In this document: positions 1 to 8,436 of the stretch, in pieces
How positions within the stretch are numbered: position 1 is the stretch's first letter
Layout: every line of letters begins with the position of its first letter
Assembly (NCBI RefSeq): GCF_009711135.1
Contig: NZ_WMIC01000001.1
Location: forward strand, 868,001-932,000
DNA length: 64,000 nucleotides
DNA from: Flavobacterium sp. LC2016-01
GTDB taxonomy: Bacteria > Bacteroidota > Bacteroidia > Flavobacteriales > Flavobacteriaceae
Reading direction: 5' to 3'
Program-made: the position numbers and the translations under genes
The notes under the pieces: generated by a model
The model's input: the letters and a program-made list of their open reading frames with translations, nothing else
What the model was told of the DNA's origin: nothing
Database searches by the model: none

Positions 1-146
1 ATTTGAATACGCAAGCTTCTGTTGATAAAATTGCGCTTCGTGATTCCGATTTTAAAAACTTCAAAGTGGGTAAAAATCAAAGAATGCCAATTCCACAAAC
101 AGATGTAGATAATAATCCAAATCTTGAACAAAACTCAGGATATTAA
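1..146 (+). CDS. SusD/RagB-family outer-membrane lipoprotein, C-terminal end only
   Basis: This is the last 47 codons of a gene that begins before the window, read in frame from base 3 to the TAA at 144-146. The tail contains MPIPQTDVDNNPNLEQNSGY, the signature ending of SusD/RagB proteins (typical form: PIPQ.E...NP.L.QNPGY). SusD proteins are surface lipoproteins that close over a SusC TonB-dependent transporter and bind oligosaccharide. With the glycoside hydrolases that follow on the same strand, this places the left edge inside a polysaccharide utilization locus whose SusC and regulator lie outside. The family call is firm for so short a piece because the ending is diagnostic. Confidence 0.85.
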   Translation, partial: LNTQASVDKIALRDSDFKNFKVGKNQRMPIPQTDVDNNPNLEQNSGY

Positions 147-160
147 AAATTAATTTTTGA

Positions 161-189
161 GGGAATCAGATTCCTTAAGTCTGATTCCC
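161..189 (+). terminator. Hairpin between susD and the GH5-like gene
   Basis: A perfect 10-bp stem (GGGAATCAGA at 161-170, TCTGATTCCC at 180-189) surrounds a 9-nt loop. The following bases (TTATCAT) are only weakly T-rich, so it may stabilise the susCD transcript end or attenuate read-through rather than fully terminate. Confidence 0.5.
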
Positions 190-229
190 TTATCATAAAG
201 AACGATTGTTCATAATAACAAAATTTATA

Positions 230-1405
230 ATGAAAAAAGTAAAATTGTGTCTGACATTAGTGTTGGCAGGGCTAGTATTGCTTAGCTGCAACAATAAAAA
301 GAGTAATTCTGAAGAAAATAAAACCGAAACCACTTCAGTAGAAAAAAGAGAAATCTGGACTAAAGATCAGGCCAATAAATGGTACGCAGAACAACCTTGG
401 TTAGTAGGCGCAAATTATTCTCCTAGCACAGCTATAAATCAGTTAGAGATGTGGCAGTCAGCTACTTTTGATCCAAAAAGAATTGATCAGGAATTGGGCT
501 GGGCAGAAGGTCTTGGCATGAATGTAATGCGTGTATATCTGCACGATTTATTACATCAGCAAGATCCAGAAGGACTTTACAAACGCATGGATAAATTTTT
601 AGAAATTGCAGATAAACATCACATTAAAACACTGTTTGTTTTGTTTGATTCTTGCTGGGATCCGTTTCCTGCTTTGGGAAAACAACGTGCTCCAAAACCG
701 CATACGCACAACTCAGGCTGGGTTCAGGCTCCAGGACAAAAAGCACTTCAGGATAAAACACAATATCCTCGTTTAGAGAAATATGTAAAAGAAACAGTAG
801 CTAAATTCAAAGATGACAAACGTATTTTAGGTTGGGATGTTTGGAACGAGCCAGATAATATGACAGGCCCATCTTATGAAAAAGTAGAGATTAAAAATAA
901 AGTCGATTTGATTCTGCCACTTTTAAAAGATGTTTTTGTTTGGGCAAGAGAAAGTAATCCTTCACAGCCATTGACTTCTGGAGTTTGGGTTGGGGATTGG
1001 AGCGACGAAGCTAAAATGCAGCCAATGCACAAAATGCAGATTGAACAGTCAGATATTGTTTCATTCCATAATTACAATACGCCTCAGGATTTTGAAAAAG
1101 TGATCAAACAATTACAGCGTTACGGAAAACCTTTATTATGTACAGAATATATGGCAAGACCAAACGGAAGTACTTTCGAAGGATTTCTTCCAATTGCGAG
1201 AAAATACAATATTGGTATGATCAACTGGGGATTTGTTGACGGAAAAACACAAACAAAATACGCTTGGGACAGTTGGACTAAAACGTACACTGCTGAACCA
1301 AAATTATGGTTTCACGAAGTATTACATACAGATGGAACTCCATACATTAAAGCCGAAACAGATTTGATTAAAAAAATGACTTCTGAGGTTAATAAGGTTA
1401 ATTAG
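230..1405 (+). CDS. GH5-like (clan GH-A) glycoside hydrolase lipoprotein
   Basis: The product is a 391-aa surface or periplasmic lipoprotein. The start is the ATG at 230; an upstream in-frame TTG at 206 would only add residues before the signal peptide. Residues 1-22 form a lipoprotein signal with lipobox LLSC. The body reads as a (beta/alpha)8 barrel of the cellulase/mannanase superfamily. WNEP places the acid/base at Glu207 and CTEY the nucleophile at Glu306, with the usual spacing of about 100 residues. Retaining hydrolysis of a beta-glycan is expected; xylan, mannan and glucan cannot be separated by eye. It follows susD by 83 bp and opens a run of co-directional glycosidases, so it is probably the endo-acting or first surface enzyme of the locus. 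Confidence 0.75.
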   Translation: MKKVKLCLTLVLAGLVLLSCNNKKSNSEENKTETTSVEKREIWTKDQANKWYAEQPWLVGANYSPSTAINQLEMWQSATFDPKRIDQELGWAEGLGMNVMRVYLHDLLHQQDPEGLYKRMDKFLEIADKHHIKTLFVLFDSCWDPFPALGKQRAPKPHTHNSGWVQAPGQKALQDKTQYPRLEKYVKETVAKFKDDKRILGWDVWNEPDNMTGPSYEKVEIKNKVDLILPLLKDVFVWARESNPSQPLTSGVWVGDWSDEAKMQPMHKMQIEQSDIVSFHNYNTPQDFEKVIKQLQRYGKPLLCTEYMARPNGSTFEGFLPIARKYNIGMINWGFVDGKTQTKYAWDSWTKTYTAEPKLWFHEVLHTDGTPYIKAETDLIKKMTSEVNKVN

Positions 1406-1442
1406 ATAATATGTCAATTAGATAATTAGATAATTGCTTTTG

Positions 1443-1657
1443 GCCACAGATTAAACGGATTAAAATGATTAACATCTGTGGCGGAAAAATTAAACACATA
1501 GAAACATAGATTTTATTATTTCTTTTTTGAGAGTATAGAAAAAGCTCGCTTTCACACATAGCTATGTGTATTTTAATAAATGAAATGCCTTTTGTAGACA
1601 AAGTAAAGCTATGTCTCTATGTGTTAAAAAATCATTTTAATCCGTTTAATCTGTGGC
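1443..1657. repeat. Nested inverted repeat: 26-bp perfect outer arms around a MITE-like element
   Basis: Outer arms at 1443-1468 and 1632-1657 are perfect reverse complements over 26 bp (GCCACAGATTAAACGGATTA plus AAATGA). A partial third copy of the arm end (ATCTGTGGC) sits at 1474-1482. Inside lies the separate CACATAG-type element (1492-1627). The unit fills the gap between two glycosidase genes and carries no credible coding sequence; a 67-codon ORF on the minus strand here is repeat sequence. Confidence 0.8.
1492..1627 (+). repeat. CACATAG-family MITE-like repeat, copy A
   Basis: The ends are inverted: AAACACATAGAAACATAG on the left and CTATGTCTCTATGTGTT on the right, complementary apart from one base. 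Internal landmarks are CACACATAG, AATGAAATGCCTTTT and GACAAAG. The same landmarks recur in the same order at 4733-4883 and, inverted, at 56824-57017. This makes it a dispersed non-coding family with terminal inverted repeats. Confidence 0.8.
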
Positions 1658-1681
1658 AAAAGCATTTTAATTTTTAGCAAC

Positions 1682-2728
1682 ATGAGAAAAAATAAAATAA
1701 AACAGCTCTTTTTTCTAGCGGTGATTCTGGTTGGATTTTCTGCGAAAGCACAACAACCAGATCCGCCGGGACAAGTTAAAGGGAATGAAAAACCAAAAAA
1801 CGAGGCTTATCTTTTTGCGCACATGACGCATAAAGATTACGGCAGATTGTATTATTCTGTCAGCCTTGATGGTTTGCATTGGGAAAATTTAAATGATGGG
1901 AAACGTGTTTTTGAAGAATATAAAGGGCATCCAGACATTTGCAAAGGTCCAGACGGAAAATATTACATCGCAGGAAATACTGGTGACGATGCAAAAAGCA
2001 TTAATATCTGGGTTTCGGATGATTTGATTACTTGGAAAAAACATTCCGATTATACACCGGATTTAAAAAGCACACCTGATTATTCAAATGCTTTACAGCG
2101 AATTGGCGCGCCAAAATTATATTACGATAAAGACTCTGAAAAGTTCATTATGACTTGGCACACGCCACATCTTGAAGGAACGAAAGAAGATGGCGAGCGT
2201 TATTGGGCAAGTCAGCGAACATTGTATGTTTTGTCTAAAGATTTAAAAACTTTCGAAGGAACACCAAAACGTTTATTCGATTGGGATATGGGAACAATAG
2301 ATGTTTTTATTCGTAAAGTCGGCGATTCCTACTACGCCGTTCTTAAAGATGAAACGTATCCAACTTTATATTGGACAACCGGAAAAACGGTGCGAATTGC
2401 CAAATCAAAATCCCTTTTAGGGCCTTATTCTTTGCCCCAGCAATCTATCAGTCCAAACTTTAGAGAAGCGCCAATGTTGATACCTTCTCCAGATGATAAA
2501 ATATGGTACATGTATTATGAACAATATCCAGGTGTTTCCTACGGATTATCAATTGCAGATAATCTAAACGGACCTTGGTATCAGGCCTCAGGCTATACTT
2601 TTTTCTCCGATTGGGACAAATACAGTCTTCCAGAAAAAGTACGCCACGGCTGTATGATTACAATATCTAAAAAAGAATACGACAGTTTAGTCAAGAAATT
2701 CGGTCTTACCGCAGGTAAGAAGTTATAA
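1682..2728 (+). CDS. GH43-like glycosidase, secreted
   Basis: A 348-aa protein with a cleavable signal (residues 1-23, ending AKA-QQ). The rest is a series of propeller-blade motifs of the GH43/GH62 type (YYSVSLDGLHWE, GPDGKYYIAG, IWVSDDLITWKKH, GPYSLPQQ, GPWYQASG). Candidate catalytic residues are the Asp in GHPD, Asp207 (TIDVF) and Glu262 (REAPML); these are proposed by position, not proven. GH43 enzymes are inverting arabinofuranosidases, xylosidases or arabinanases, so this one probably trims arabinosyl or xylosyl side chains. It belongs to the glycosidase run, separated from the upstream gene by a repeat element. The subfamily could not be assigned. Confidence 0.72.
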   Translation: MRKNKIKQLFFLAVILVGFSAKAQQPDPPGQVKGNEKPKNEAYLFAHMTHKDYGRLYYSVSLDGLHWENLNDGKRVFEEYKGHPDICKGPDGKYYIAGNTGDDAKSINIWVSDDLITWKKHSDYTPDLKSTPDYSNALQRIGAPKLYYDKDSEKFIMTWHTPHLEGTKEDGERYWASQRTLYVLSKDLKTFEGTPKRLFDWDMGTIDVFIRKVGDSYYAVLKDETYPTLYWTTGKTVRIAKSKSLLGPYSLPQQSISPNFREAPMLIPSPDDKIWYMYYEQYPGVSYGLSIADNLNGPWYQASGYTFFSDWDKYSLPEKVRHGCMITISKKEYDSLVKKFGLTAGKKL

Positions 2729-2906
2729 ATTATAAGTATTGATGAATTAATAATTAACAATTAATAATTCACAATTATAAAGATTTGGTTAGTTAAGTTA
2801 GTTTGAGAATTTACCAGGCTTGTGTGGAACAAGTCTGGTAATTCATTTTGATTTCGAAAAAACATGATGGCATTATTTATCAAAAAGTGCCCAATACATA
2901 TATAGA

Positions 2907-4718
2907 ATGAAAAGAAAAAGTATCCTTTTTTTAGCCCTATTTTCCGTACTAGCAGTGAATGCACAATGGAAACCGCAAGGAGATAAAATCAAAACAAAAT
3001 GGGCGGCACAGGTTGATCCGAATAAAACTTTACCTGAATATCCCCGTCCGATTATGGAGCGTGGTCAATGGAAAAATCTGAATGGTCTATGGAATTATGC
3101 TATTCAAGAATTTGGCAAAACAGCACCTTCAAAATATGATGGGCAAATTCTGGTTCCGTTTGCGGCTGAATCGAGTCTGTCTGGCGTTATGAAAGAAGTG
3201 GGAGCCAAAAATGAACTTTGGTACGAAACTAATTTTTCGATTGAATCAAATTGGAGCGGAAAAAATATCCTTTTGCATTTTGGTGCTGTAGACTGGAAAA
3301 CAGAAGTTTATATTAATGATGTAAAAGTTGGTTCGCATACAGGAGGATATACGCCGTTTTCATTTGATATTACGCCATTTATTCAAAAAGGGAAAAATCA
3401 AAAATTGGTTGTGAAAGTTTGGGATCCTTCAAATGATGGCCCGCAACCAAGAGGAAAACAAGTTAAAAAGCCGGAAGGAATTTGGTACACGCCGGTAACC
3501 GGAATCTGGCAGACCGTTTGGATTGAACCTGTAAATGCTAAAAACATTACCGAGTTAAAAACGATGCCAAATATTGATCAAAACATAATTAGTATTAAAG
3601 CTGATGTTGCTGGTGCAGAAAAAGGAGATTTAATCGAAATTGCTGTTTTTGATGGCGGAAAAGAAATTGCAAAAGAAAAAGCGGTTGTAGGAGAAAGCAA
3701 CGATATTGTTTTAAATTCACCTAAATTATGGTCGCCTGAAACTCCGTTTTTGTATCAGACGAAAATTCGATTAATCAGCAAAAATAAAATTGTTGATGAA
3801 GTGAAAAGTTATTTTGCGATGCGAAAAATTTCATCAAAAAGAGATGAAAACGGAATTATGAGAATGCAATTAAATAACAAAGATTATTTTCAATATGGAC
3901 CTTTAGATCAAGGCTGGTGGCCAGACGGATTGTACACGGCGCCAACAGACGAAGCTTTGAAATATGATATTATTAAAACAAAAGAATTAGGTTTTAATAT
4001 GATTCGTAAACATGTAAAAGTAGAGCCGGAACGTTGGTACACGCATTGTGATCAATTGGGAATTTTGGTTTGGCAGGATATGCCAAGTGGAGATGATCAG
4101 CCAATTTGGCAAAACACAAAATATTTTACAGGAACTGAATTACAGCGTTCTGCAAAATCAGAAGAAATATATAGAAAAGAATGGCGCGAAATAATGGATC
4201 ATTTGTATTCGTATCCAAGTATTGTGGTTTGGGTTCCGTTTAACGAAGCTTGGGGACAATTTAAAACAGTTGAAATTACGGAATGGACTAAAAATCACGA
4301 TCCAAGCCGTTTAACAAATTCGTCAAGTGGCGGAAATCATTTTCAAACAGGAGATATTTTAGATTTACACAATTATCCAGGACCAGAAATGTATTTGTAT
4401 GATGCTAGAAGAGTTACTGTTTTGGGGGAATATGGCGGAATTGGACTTCCTTTGGAAGGTCATTTGTGGAGAGCAAATGACAACTGGGGTTATGTCAAAT
4501 TTAAAAATGAAGCTGAAGTTACAGCCGAATATATTAAATACGCGAAAGTTCTAAAGAATTATGTAAAAACAGGTTTTTCAGCTGCAGTTTATACGCAGAC
4601 CACCGATGTTGAAGGCGAAGTAAACGGTTTCATGACGTACGACAGAAAAGTAGATAAAATGGATTTTAAAGCGATAAATTCAATTAATACTGAAGTTATA
4701 AATGCTTTGAATAAATAA
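2907..4718 (+). CDS. GH2-family beta-glycosidase (beta-galactosidase/glucuronidase-like), secreted
   Basis: A 603-aa protein with signal peptide 1-19 (VNA-Q). Residues about 40-200 form the sugar-binding jelly-roll (WKNLNGLWNYAI, YETNFSI, VYINDVKVG), about 205-305 the immunoglobulin-like domain, and 310 onward the TIM barrel. The acid/base is Glu447 (FNEAWGQ) and the nucleophile Glu508 (LGEYGG). The length is short for GH2 (no C-terminal small-chain domain) but normal for the periplasmic Bacteroidota type. It should release terminal beta-linked sugars, possibly beta-galactosyl, beta-glucuronyl or alpha-L-arabinopyranosyl, from oligosaccharides. The surrounding GH43 enzymes suggest a side-chain-decorated hemicellulose or pectic arabinan/galactan substrate. 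Confidence 0.85.
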   Translation: MKRKSILFLALFSVLAVNAQWKPQGDKIKTKWAAQVDPNKTLPEYPRPIMERGQWKNLNGLWNYAIQEFGKTAPSKYDGQILVPFAAESSLSGVMKEVGAKNELWYETNFSIESNWSGKNILLHFGAVDWKTEVYINDVKVGSHTGGYTPFSFDITPFIQKGKNQKLVVKVWDPSNDGPQPRGKQVKKPEGIWYTPVTGIWQTVWIEPVNAKNITELKTMPNIDQNIISIKADVAGAEKGDLIEIAVFDGGKEIAKEKAVVGESNDIVLNSPKLWSPETPFLYQTKIRLISKNKIVDEVKSYFAMRKISSKRDENGIMRMQLNNKDYFQYGPLDQGWWPDGLYTAPTDEALKYDIIKTKELGFNMIRKHVKVEPERWYTHCDQLGILVWQDMPSGDDQPIWQNTKYFTGTELQRSAKSEEIYRKEWREIMDHLYSYPSIVVWVPFNEAWGQFKTVEITEWTKNHDPSRLTNSSSGGNHFQTGDILDLHNYPGPEMYLYDARRVTVLGEYGGIGLPLEGHLWRANDNWGYVKFKNEAEVTAEYIKYAKVLKNYVKTGFSAAVYTQTTDVEGEVNGFMTYDRKVDKMDFKAINSINTEVINALNK

Positions 4719-4732
4719 TTAGTGATTTTTTC

Positions 4733-4883
4733 AAACACATAGAAACATAGAATTTTTTGTGTTGAAAAAGGAAGTAGAAGAAACTAGTTTCCACACATAG
4801 TTCACACAATCAATACTATGTTTGTTTAAAACAAATGAAATGCCTTTTTTACAGACAAAGCAAAACTATGTCTCTATGTGTTT
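4733..4883 (+). repeat. CACATAG-family MITE-like repeat, copy B
   Basis: The ends are AAACACATAGAAACATAG (4733-4750) and CTATGTCTCTATGTGTTT (4866-4883), which match in inverted orientation at 17 of 18 positions. Internal blocks shared with copy C include GAAACTAGTTTC and the TTGAAAAAGG stretch; with copy A it shares AATGAAATGCCTTTT and GACAAAG. It lies between the GH2 and GH43 genes. A longer reading frame of the next gene that begins at 4822 runs through this repeat and is not taken as coding. Confidence 0.85.
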
Positions 4884-4914
4884 AAAAACCACGCCCAACA
4901 ATAAAAAAACTAAA

Positions 4915-5937
4915 ATGAAAAAATACCTAATCCTTTTTCTGCTCACAACCATAAGTTTTGCACAGCAAAAAACATTCACAAATCCAATTTTTCCATCGGG
5001 TGCAGATCCTTATAGTACATATTATAAAGGGTATTATTATTATACTAATACGCTGGGAAATAAACTCGTTTTATGGAAAACAAAAGATTTGTCAGACATT
5101 AAAAATGCAGAAAGCAAAGTGATTTGGACACCGCCCAAAAACACCAATTATTCTGCAGAAATCTGGGCGCCGGAATTTCATATTATCAACGGAAAATGGT
5201 ATTGTTATTTTGCCGCAGATAATGGCAATAACAACAATCACAGAATGTATGTTTTAGAAAATAAATCGTCAGATCCGTTTAAAGGCAATTTTGAATTCAA
5301 AGGAAAAATTGCTGCAAAAACAGACAAATGGGCTATTGATGGAAACGTTTTTGAACATAAAAAACAGCTTTATATGATCTGGGCTGGGTGGAAAGGAGAT
5401 ACCAACGGACAGCAAAATATTTACATCGCCAAAATGAAAAGCCCACTGGAAATTGATGGCGATAGGGTTATGATCTCAGAACCAACAAACGATTGGGAAA
5501 CGCACGGAGCGCTGCATGATGATGTAAATCCGGCGCAAGTAAACGTGAACGAAGGACCACAATTTTTAGAAAGAAATGGCAAGATTTTCATTGTGTTTTC
5601 AGCAAGCGGATGCTGGACCGATTTTTATTCTTTAGGATTATTAACGTTTAATGGGAGCGATAATTTGTTAGATGCTTCAGCTTGGAAGAAATCTCCGGAA
5701 CCAATTTTCAAACAATCAGATAAAAATAAGGTTTATGCGCCAGGACATAATTCCTTTTTTAAATCTCCAGACGGAAAAGAAGATTGGATTTTATACCATG
5801 CCAATTCAAATCCGGGAGAAGGTTGCGGAAACAAAAGATCGCCAAGAATGCAGAAAATTAATTGGGATGCCAACGGATTTCCTGTTTTGGGAGAACCGGT
5901 TAGTGAAGAAACGATTTTGGCAATTCCATCAAAATAA
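4915..5937 (+). CDS. GH43 alpha-L-arabinofuranosidase-like enzyme, secreted
   Basis: A 340-aa protein starting at the ATG at 4915, which directly precedes a signal peptide (MKKYLILFLLTTISFAQQ). The in-frame ATG at 4822 would add 31 repeat-encoded residues with no export function. It carries the full GH43 triad by position: Asp31 in GADPY (general base), Asp142 in AIDGN (pKa modulator) and Glu213 in NEGPQ (acid), followed by the SPDG and YHANS motifs. The single-domain layout resembles extracellular exo-1,5-alpha-L-arabinofuranosidases. It probably trims arabinan or arabinosyl branches. It is followed by the aldose epimerase after 33 bp and is likely co-transcribed with it. Confidence 0.82.
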   Translation: MKKYLILFLLTTISFAQQKTFTNPIFPSGADPYSTYYKGYYYYTNTLGNKLVLWKTKDLSDIKNAESKVIWTPPKNTNYSAEIWAPEFHIINGKWYCYFAADNGNNNNHRMYVLENKSSDPFKGNFEFKGKIAAKTDKWAIDGNVFEHKKQLYMIWAGWKGDTNGQQNIYIAKMKSPLEIDGDRVMISEPTNDWETHGALHDDVNPAQVNVNEGPQFLERNGKIFIVFSASGCWTDFYSLGLLTFNGSDNLLDASAWKKSPEPIFKQSDKNKVYAPGHNSFFKSPDGKEDWILYHANSNPGEGCGNKRSPRMQKINWDANGFPVLGEPVSEETILAIPSK

Positions 5938-5970
5938 AATATTGAAAATCATCTTATAAATTATATAAAA

Positions 5971-7149
5971 ATGAAAAATATTCAAATTGCTGCAGTTGTA
6001 TTGCTGGCACTTTTTCAATTTAATTGTAAAGAAAATAAAAAGGAGGATTCAGTTTCAAAAGAGACTACTGAAATCAAATCGGATTCTGTAAAATCGGTTT
6101 TAGAAACTAAAAATTTTGACACGATAATTGACGGTAAAAAAGTTAATTTATATTGGATAGAAAACAAAGGAATTAAAGCTGCTTTTACCAATTACGGTGG
6201 ACGATTAGTTGGACTTTGGGTTAACGACAAAAACGGAAAACCGACTGATGTTGTAGTTGGAATGAACAGCGCCAAAGGTTTTAAAACTTCGACAGAACCA
6301 TATTTTGGCGCAACAATCGGAAGAGTTGGGAACAGAATCGGAAGAGGAAAATTTATTTTGGAAGGAAAGCAATATCAAGTGCCGCTAAATAATGGAAAAA
6401 ATGCTTTGCATGGCGGTATAAAAGGTTTTCAGGATGTGGTTTGGAATGCTGAAAAAACAGATGAAAAAACATTAGTTTTTACTTATGTTTCGCCAGATGG
6501 AGAACAAGGTTTTCCTGGAAATTTATCTGTAAAAGTAACTTATACGATTACTGATGATAATTCGGTTAAAATGGAATATGAAGCAACGACTGATAAAACA
6601 ACACTTGTAAACCTAACAAATCATGCCTTTTTTAATTTAAATGGAGAAGGAAGCGGTACCATCTTAAATCATGAATTGCAGATTTATGCCAATGAATTTA
6701 CGCCAGTTGATGAAGGTTTGATTCCGAGTGGAGAATTGAAATCAGTTAAAAACACAGTTTTTGACTTTACTTCAAAACATACAATTGGAGAAAGAATCGA
6801 AACCAAAGACGAGCAGTTGAAATTTGGAAAAGGCTATGATCATAATTACGTTTTAAACGCAACCAAGAAAAATGGTCTGAATCATGCTGCAACAATTTCT
6901 GGAGATCAATCTGGAATTACACTGGATATTTTTACCGAAGAACCAGGATTACAGTTTTACAGCGGAAATTTCATGCAGTCAAAAAATACGTTTAAATCAG
7001 GTTCAAAAGATGATTTCAGAACTGCTTTTGCTTTAGAAACCCAACATTTTCCAGACGCACCAAATCAGCCAAAATTTGCTCCGATTGTTTTGAAACCTGG
7101 AGGTAAATATCATACGGTTTCTTATTATCAGTTTTCTGTGAAAAAGTAG
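5971..7149 (+). CDS. galM: Aldose 1-epimerase (mutarotase), lipoprotein
   Basis: A 392-aa exported mutarotase that interconverts alpha and beta anomers of free sugars. Residues 1-19 form a lipoprotein signal (FQFNC). Family motifs are present in order: NYGGRLVGLWV, GRVGNRIGRGKF, ALHGG with His147, TNHAFFNL with His218 (general acid), and ALETQHFPD with Glu356 (general base). The N-terminal linker rich in Lys, Glu and Ser is typical for surface or periplasmic lipoproteins. In this locus it would equilibrate the sugars freed by the GH43 and GH2 enzymes before uptake or further metabolism. All catalytic residues appear intact. Confidence 0.92.
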   Translation: MKNIQIAAVVLLALFQFNCKENKKEDSVSKETTEIKSDSVKSVLETKNFDTIIDGKKVNLYWIENKGIKAAFTNYGGRLVGLWVNDKNGKPTDVVVGMNSAKGFKTSTEPYFGATIGRVGNRIGRGKFILEGKQYQVPLNNGKNALHGGIKGFQDVVWNAEKTDEKTLVFTYVSPDGEQGFPGNLSVKVTYTITDDNSVKMEYEATTDKTTLVNLTNHAFFNLNGEGSGTILNHELQIYANEFTPVDEGLIPSGELKSVKNTVFDFTSKHTIGERIETKDEQLKFGKGYDHNYVLNATKKNGLNHAATISGDQSGITLDIFTEEPGLQFYSGNFMQSKNTFKSGSKDDFRTAFALETQHFPDAPNQPKFAPIVLKPGGKYHTVSYYQFSVKK

Positions 7150-7165
7150 AATTAGTTTAACGAAT

Positions 7166-7258
7166 TTAACCGCAAAGAACGCTAAGGCTTACGCAAAGGG
7201 CGCAAATCATTTAATCTTTGGTGTGCTTTACGTAAGCCTTAGCGTTCTTTGCGGTTAA
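7166..7258. repeat. Long hairpin repeat between galM and GH43
   Basis: Arms at 7166-7198 and 7226-7258 are 33 bp each and reverse-complementary with a single mismatch; the core is CGCAAAGAACGCTAAGGCTT. The loop is 27 nt. The right arm runs into an A-tract just before the next gene. It would form a very stable RNA hairpin within the operon, acting as a terminator or RNA-stability element. The accgcaaag-type sequence is of a kind commonly dispersed in Flavobacterium genomes. Confidence 0.8.
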
Positions 7259-7280
7259 AAAAAAATATAAACCATTAAAA

Positions 7281-8258
7281 ATGAAAAAAATAATAACCTT
7301 AATAATGTCTTTAACTATTTTTTCTGCGTGTTCGCAGGAAAAAAGCACAGACAAACCAAAAGAAGTAAAATCTAATGCTATTTTATTAGCAGATCCAACT
7401 ATATTTTACGACAAAGGAACCTATTATTTATACGGAACGACAACTGGAGATATCCCAAACGGTGAAGGATTTCAAGTTTATACTTCAACTGATTTAAAAG
7501 ACTGGAAAGGTCCTGTTGGAGCACAGAATGGTTTAGCTTTAAAAAAAGGAGATTCTTTTGGTGACAAAGGTTTTTGGGCACCACAGATTCTGTCGTATAA
7601 AAACAAATTTTATATGATTTATACGGCCAATGAAAATATCGCAGTTGCAACAAGCGACAGTCCGCTTGGGCCATTTAAGAGCGAATCAAAAGAACCGATT
7701 ATCAAAACCGGAAACCAAATAGATCCATTCATTTTTATTGATGAAGATGGAAAGAAATACTTGTATCACGTTCGCTTGACAAATGGAAACCGAATTTTTG
7801 CAGCTGAAATAAACGATGATCTTCAAAGTATTAAACCAGAAACTTTAACTGAATGTATTTCGGGAACTTTGCCTTGGGAAAACACACAAAATGTAAGCTG
7901 GCCCGTTACAGAAGGGCCGACAGTTTTAAAACACAATGGTTTATATTACATGATTTATTCGGCTAACGATTTCAGAAATATTGATTATGCTGTTGGTTAT
8001 GCAACCAGTAAAAGTCCGCTTGGACCTTGGGAAAAAGCTCCAGACAGTCCAATTATCAGCAGAATAAATACCAAGCAAAACGGTATAGGACATGGCGATG
8101 TATTTTGGGACAAAGACAATAAAATGCATTATGTTCTTCATACTCATTTTAACGAAAGTGCCGTTTCGCCAAGAAAATCTGGAATAATTTCAATTGAATT
8201 TACTGGCGATAAATTAACCGCAAAACCTGAAAGTTTTATGTTTTTAGAAAAGAAATAA
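7281..8258 (+). CDS. GH43 glycosidase lipoprotein
   Basis: A 325-aa lipoprotein (signal MKKIITLIMSLTIFSAC) with a single five-bladed propeller domain. The triad is visible: Asp38 in LADPTIF, Asp148 in QIDPFIF and Glu211 in TEGPTV. GFWAPQIL, YMIYTAN and SPLGPF repeats mark the blades. It is expected to be an inverting beta-xylosidase or alpha-L-arabinofuranosidase acting in the periplasm or at the surface. It is the last gene of this glycan locus and is followed by a strong terminator. It is only distantly similar to the two other GH43 proteins here, so the three probably act on different linkages. Confidence 0.82.
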   Translation: MKKIITLIMSLTIFSACSQEKSTDKPKEVKSNAILLADPTIFYDKGTYYLYGTTTGDIPNGEGFQVYTSTDLKDWKGPVGAQNGLALKKGDSFGDKGFWAPQILSYKNKFYMIYTANENIAVATSDSPLGPFKSESKEPIIKTGNQIDPFIFIDEDGKKYLYHVRLTNGNRIFAAEINDDLQSIKPETLTECISGTLPWENTQNVSWPVTEGPTVLKHNGLYYMIYSANDFRNIDYAVGYATSKSPLGPWEKAPDSPIISRINTKQNGIGHGDVFWDKDNKMHYVLHTHFNESAVSPRKSGIISIEFTGDKLTAKPESFMFLEKK

Positions 8259-8281
8259 AAAATTATAAGTCTCTAGTTTTA

Positions 8282-8317
8282 AGCTCTTCCTGTTATTTTG
8301 GAAGGGCTTTTTTTTTG
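8282..8317 (+). terminator. Rho-independent terminator after the GH43 gene
   Basis: The stem AGCTCTTCC / GGAAGGGCT (8282-8290, 8300-8308) is followed by a run of nine T. It closes the first glycan-degradation locus. Confidence 0.85.
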
Positions 8318-8358
8318 GATTTTATTTTCATTTATGCAAGGTTTGGTAAATTATATTT

Positions 8359-8379
8359 ATTTAGAATAATTAAAAATAA
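8359..8379 (+). promoter_or_regulatory. Candidate metal-responsive (Fur/DtxR-like) box upstream of the TonB receptor
   Basis: The sequence TTTAGAATAATTAAAAATAA (8360-8379) is an imperfect palindrome (TTATTT ... AAATAA halves from 8357) placed just upstream of the receptor promoter. A 20-of-21 match lies at 36121-36141 upstream of the ankyrin/DUF2271/PepSY/ApbE operon and was not seen elsewhere in the window. AGAATAATTCT-like palindromes are often found near iron-uptake genes in this phylum; assignment to Fur is inference. Confidence 0.45.
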
Positions 8380-8411
8380 TTTGGAAAAACAAGTTATAGA
8401 AGCTACTTTTG
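8380..8411 (+). promoter_or_regulatory. Bacteroidota-type promoter of the TonB receptor gene
   Basis: TTTG at 8380-8383 (-33 element), a 20-nt spacer, and TACTTTTG at 8404-8411 (-7 element, consensus TAnnTTTG). The predicted start of transcription is about 20 nt before the ATG at 8437. Confidence 0.6.
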
Positions 8412-8436
8412 GCAACGAAATTTAAAACCAGACAAA

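Noticed and set aside
206..229. TTG start extending the GH5-like gene
   Set aside because: The ATG at 230 directly precedes a good lipoprotein signal; the extension would hide it.
1398..1601. 67-codon minus-strand ORF
   Set aside because: It lies within the repeat element and has no protein-like features.
4822..4914. N-terminal extension of the GH43 gene
   Set aside because: It is repeat sequence (copy B) and precedes a proper signal peptide at 4915.
5672..5959. 95-codon ORF overlapping the GH43 3' end
   Set aside because: Another frame of a well-supported gene; no recognisable domain.
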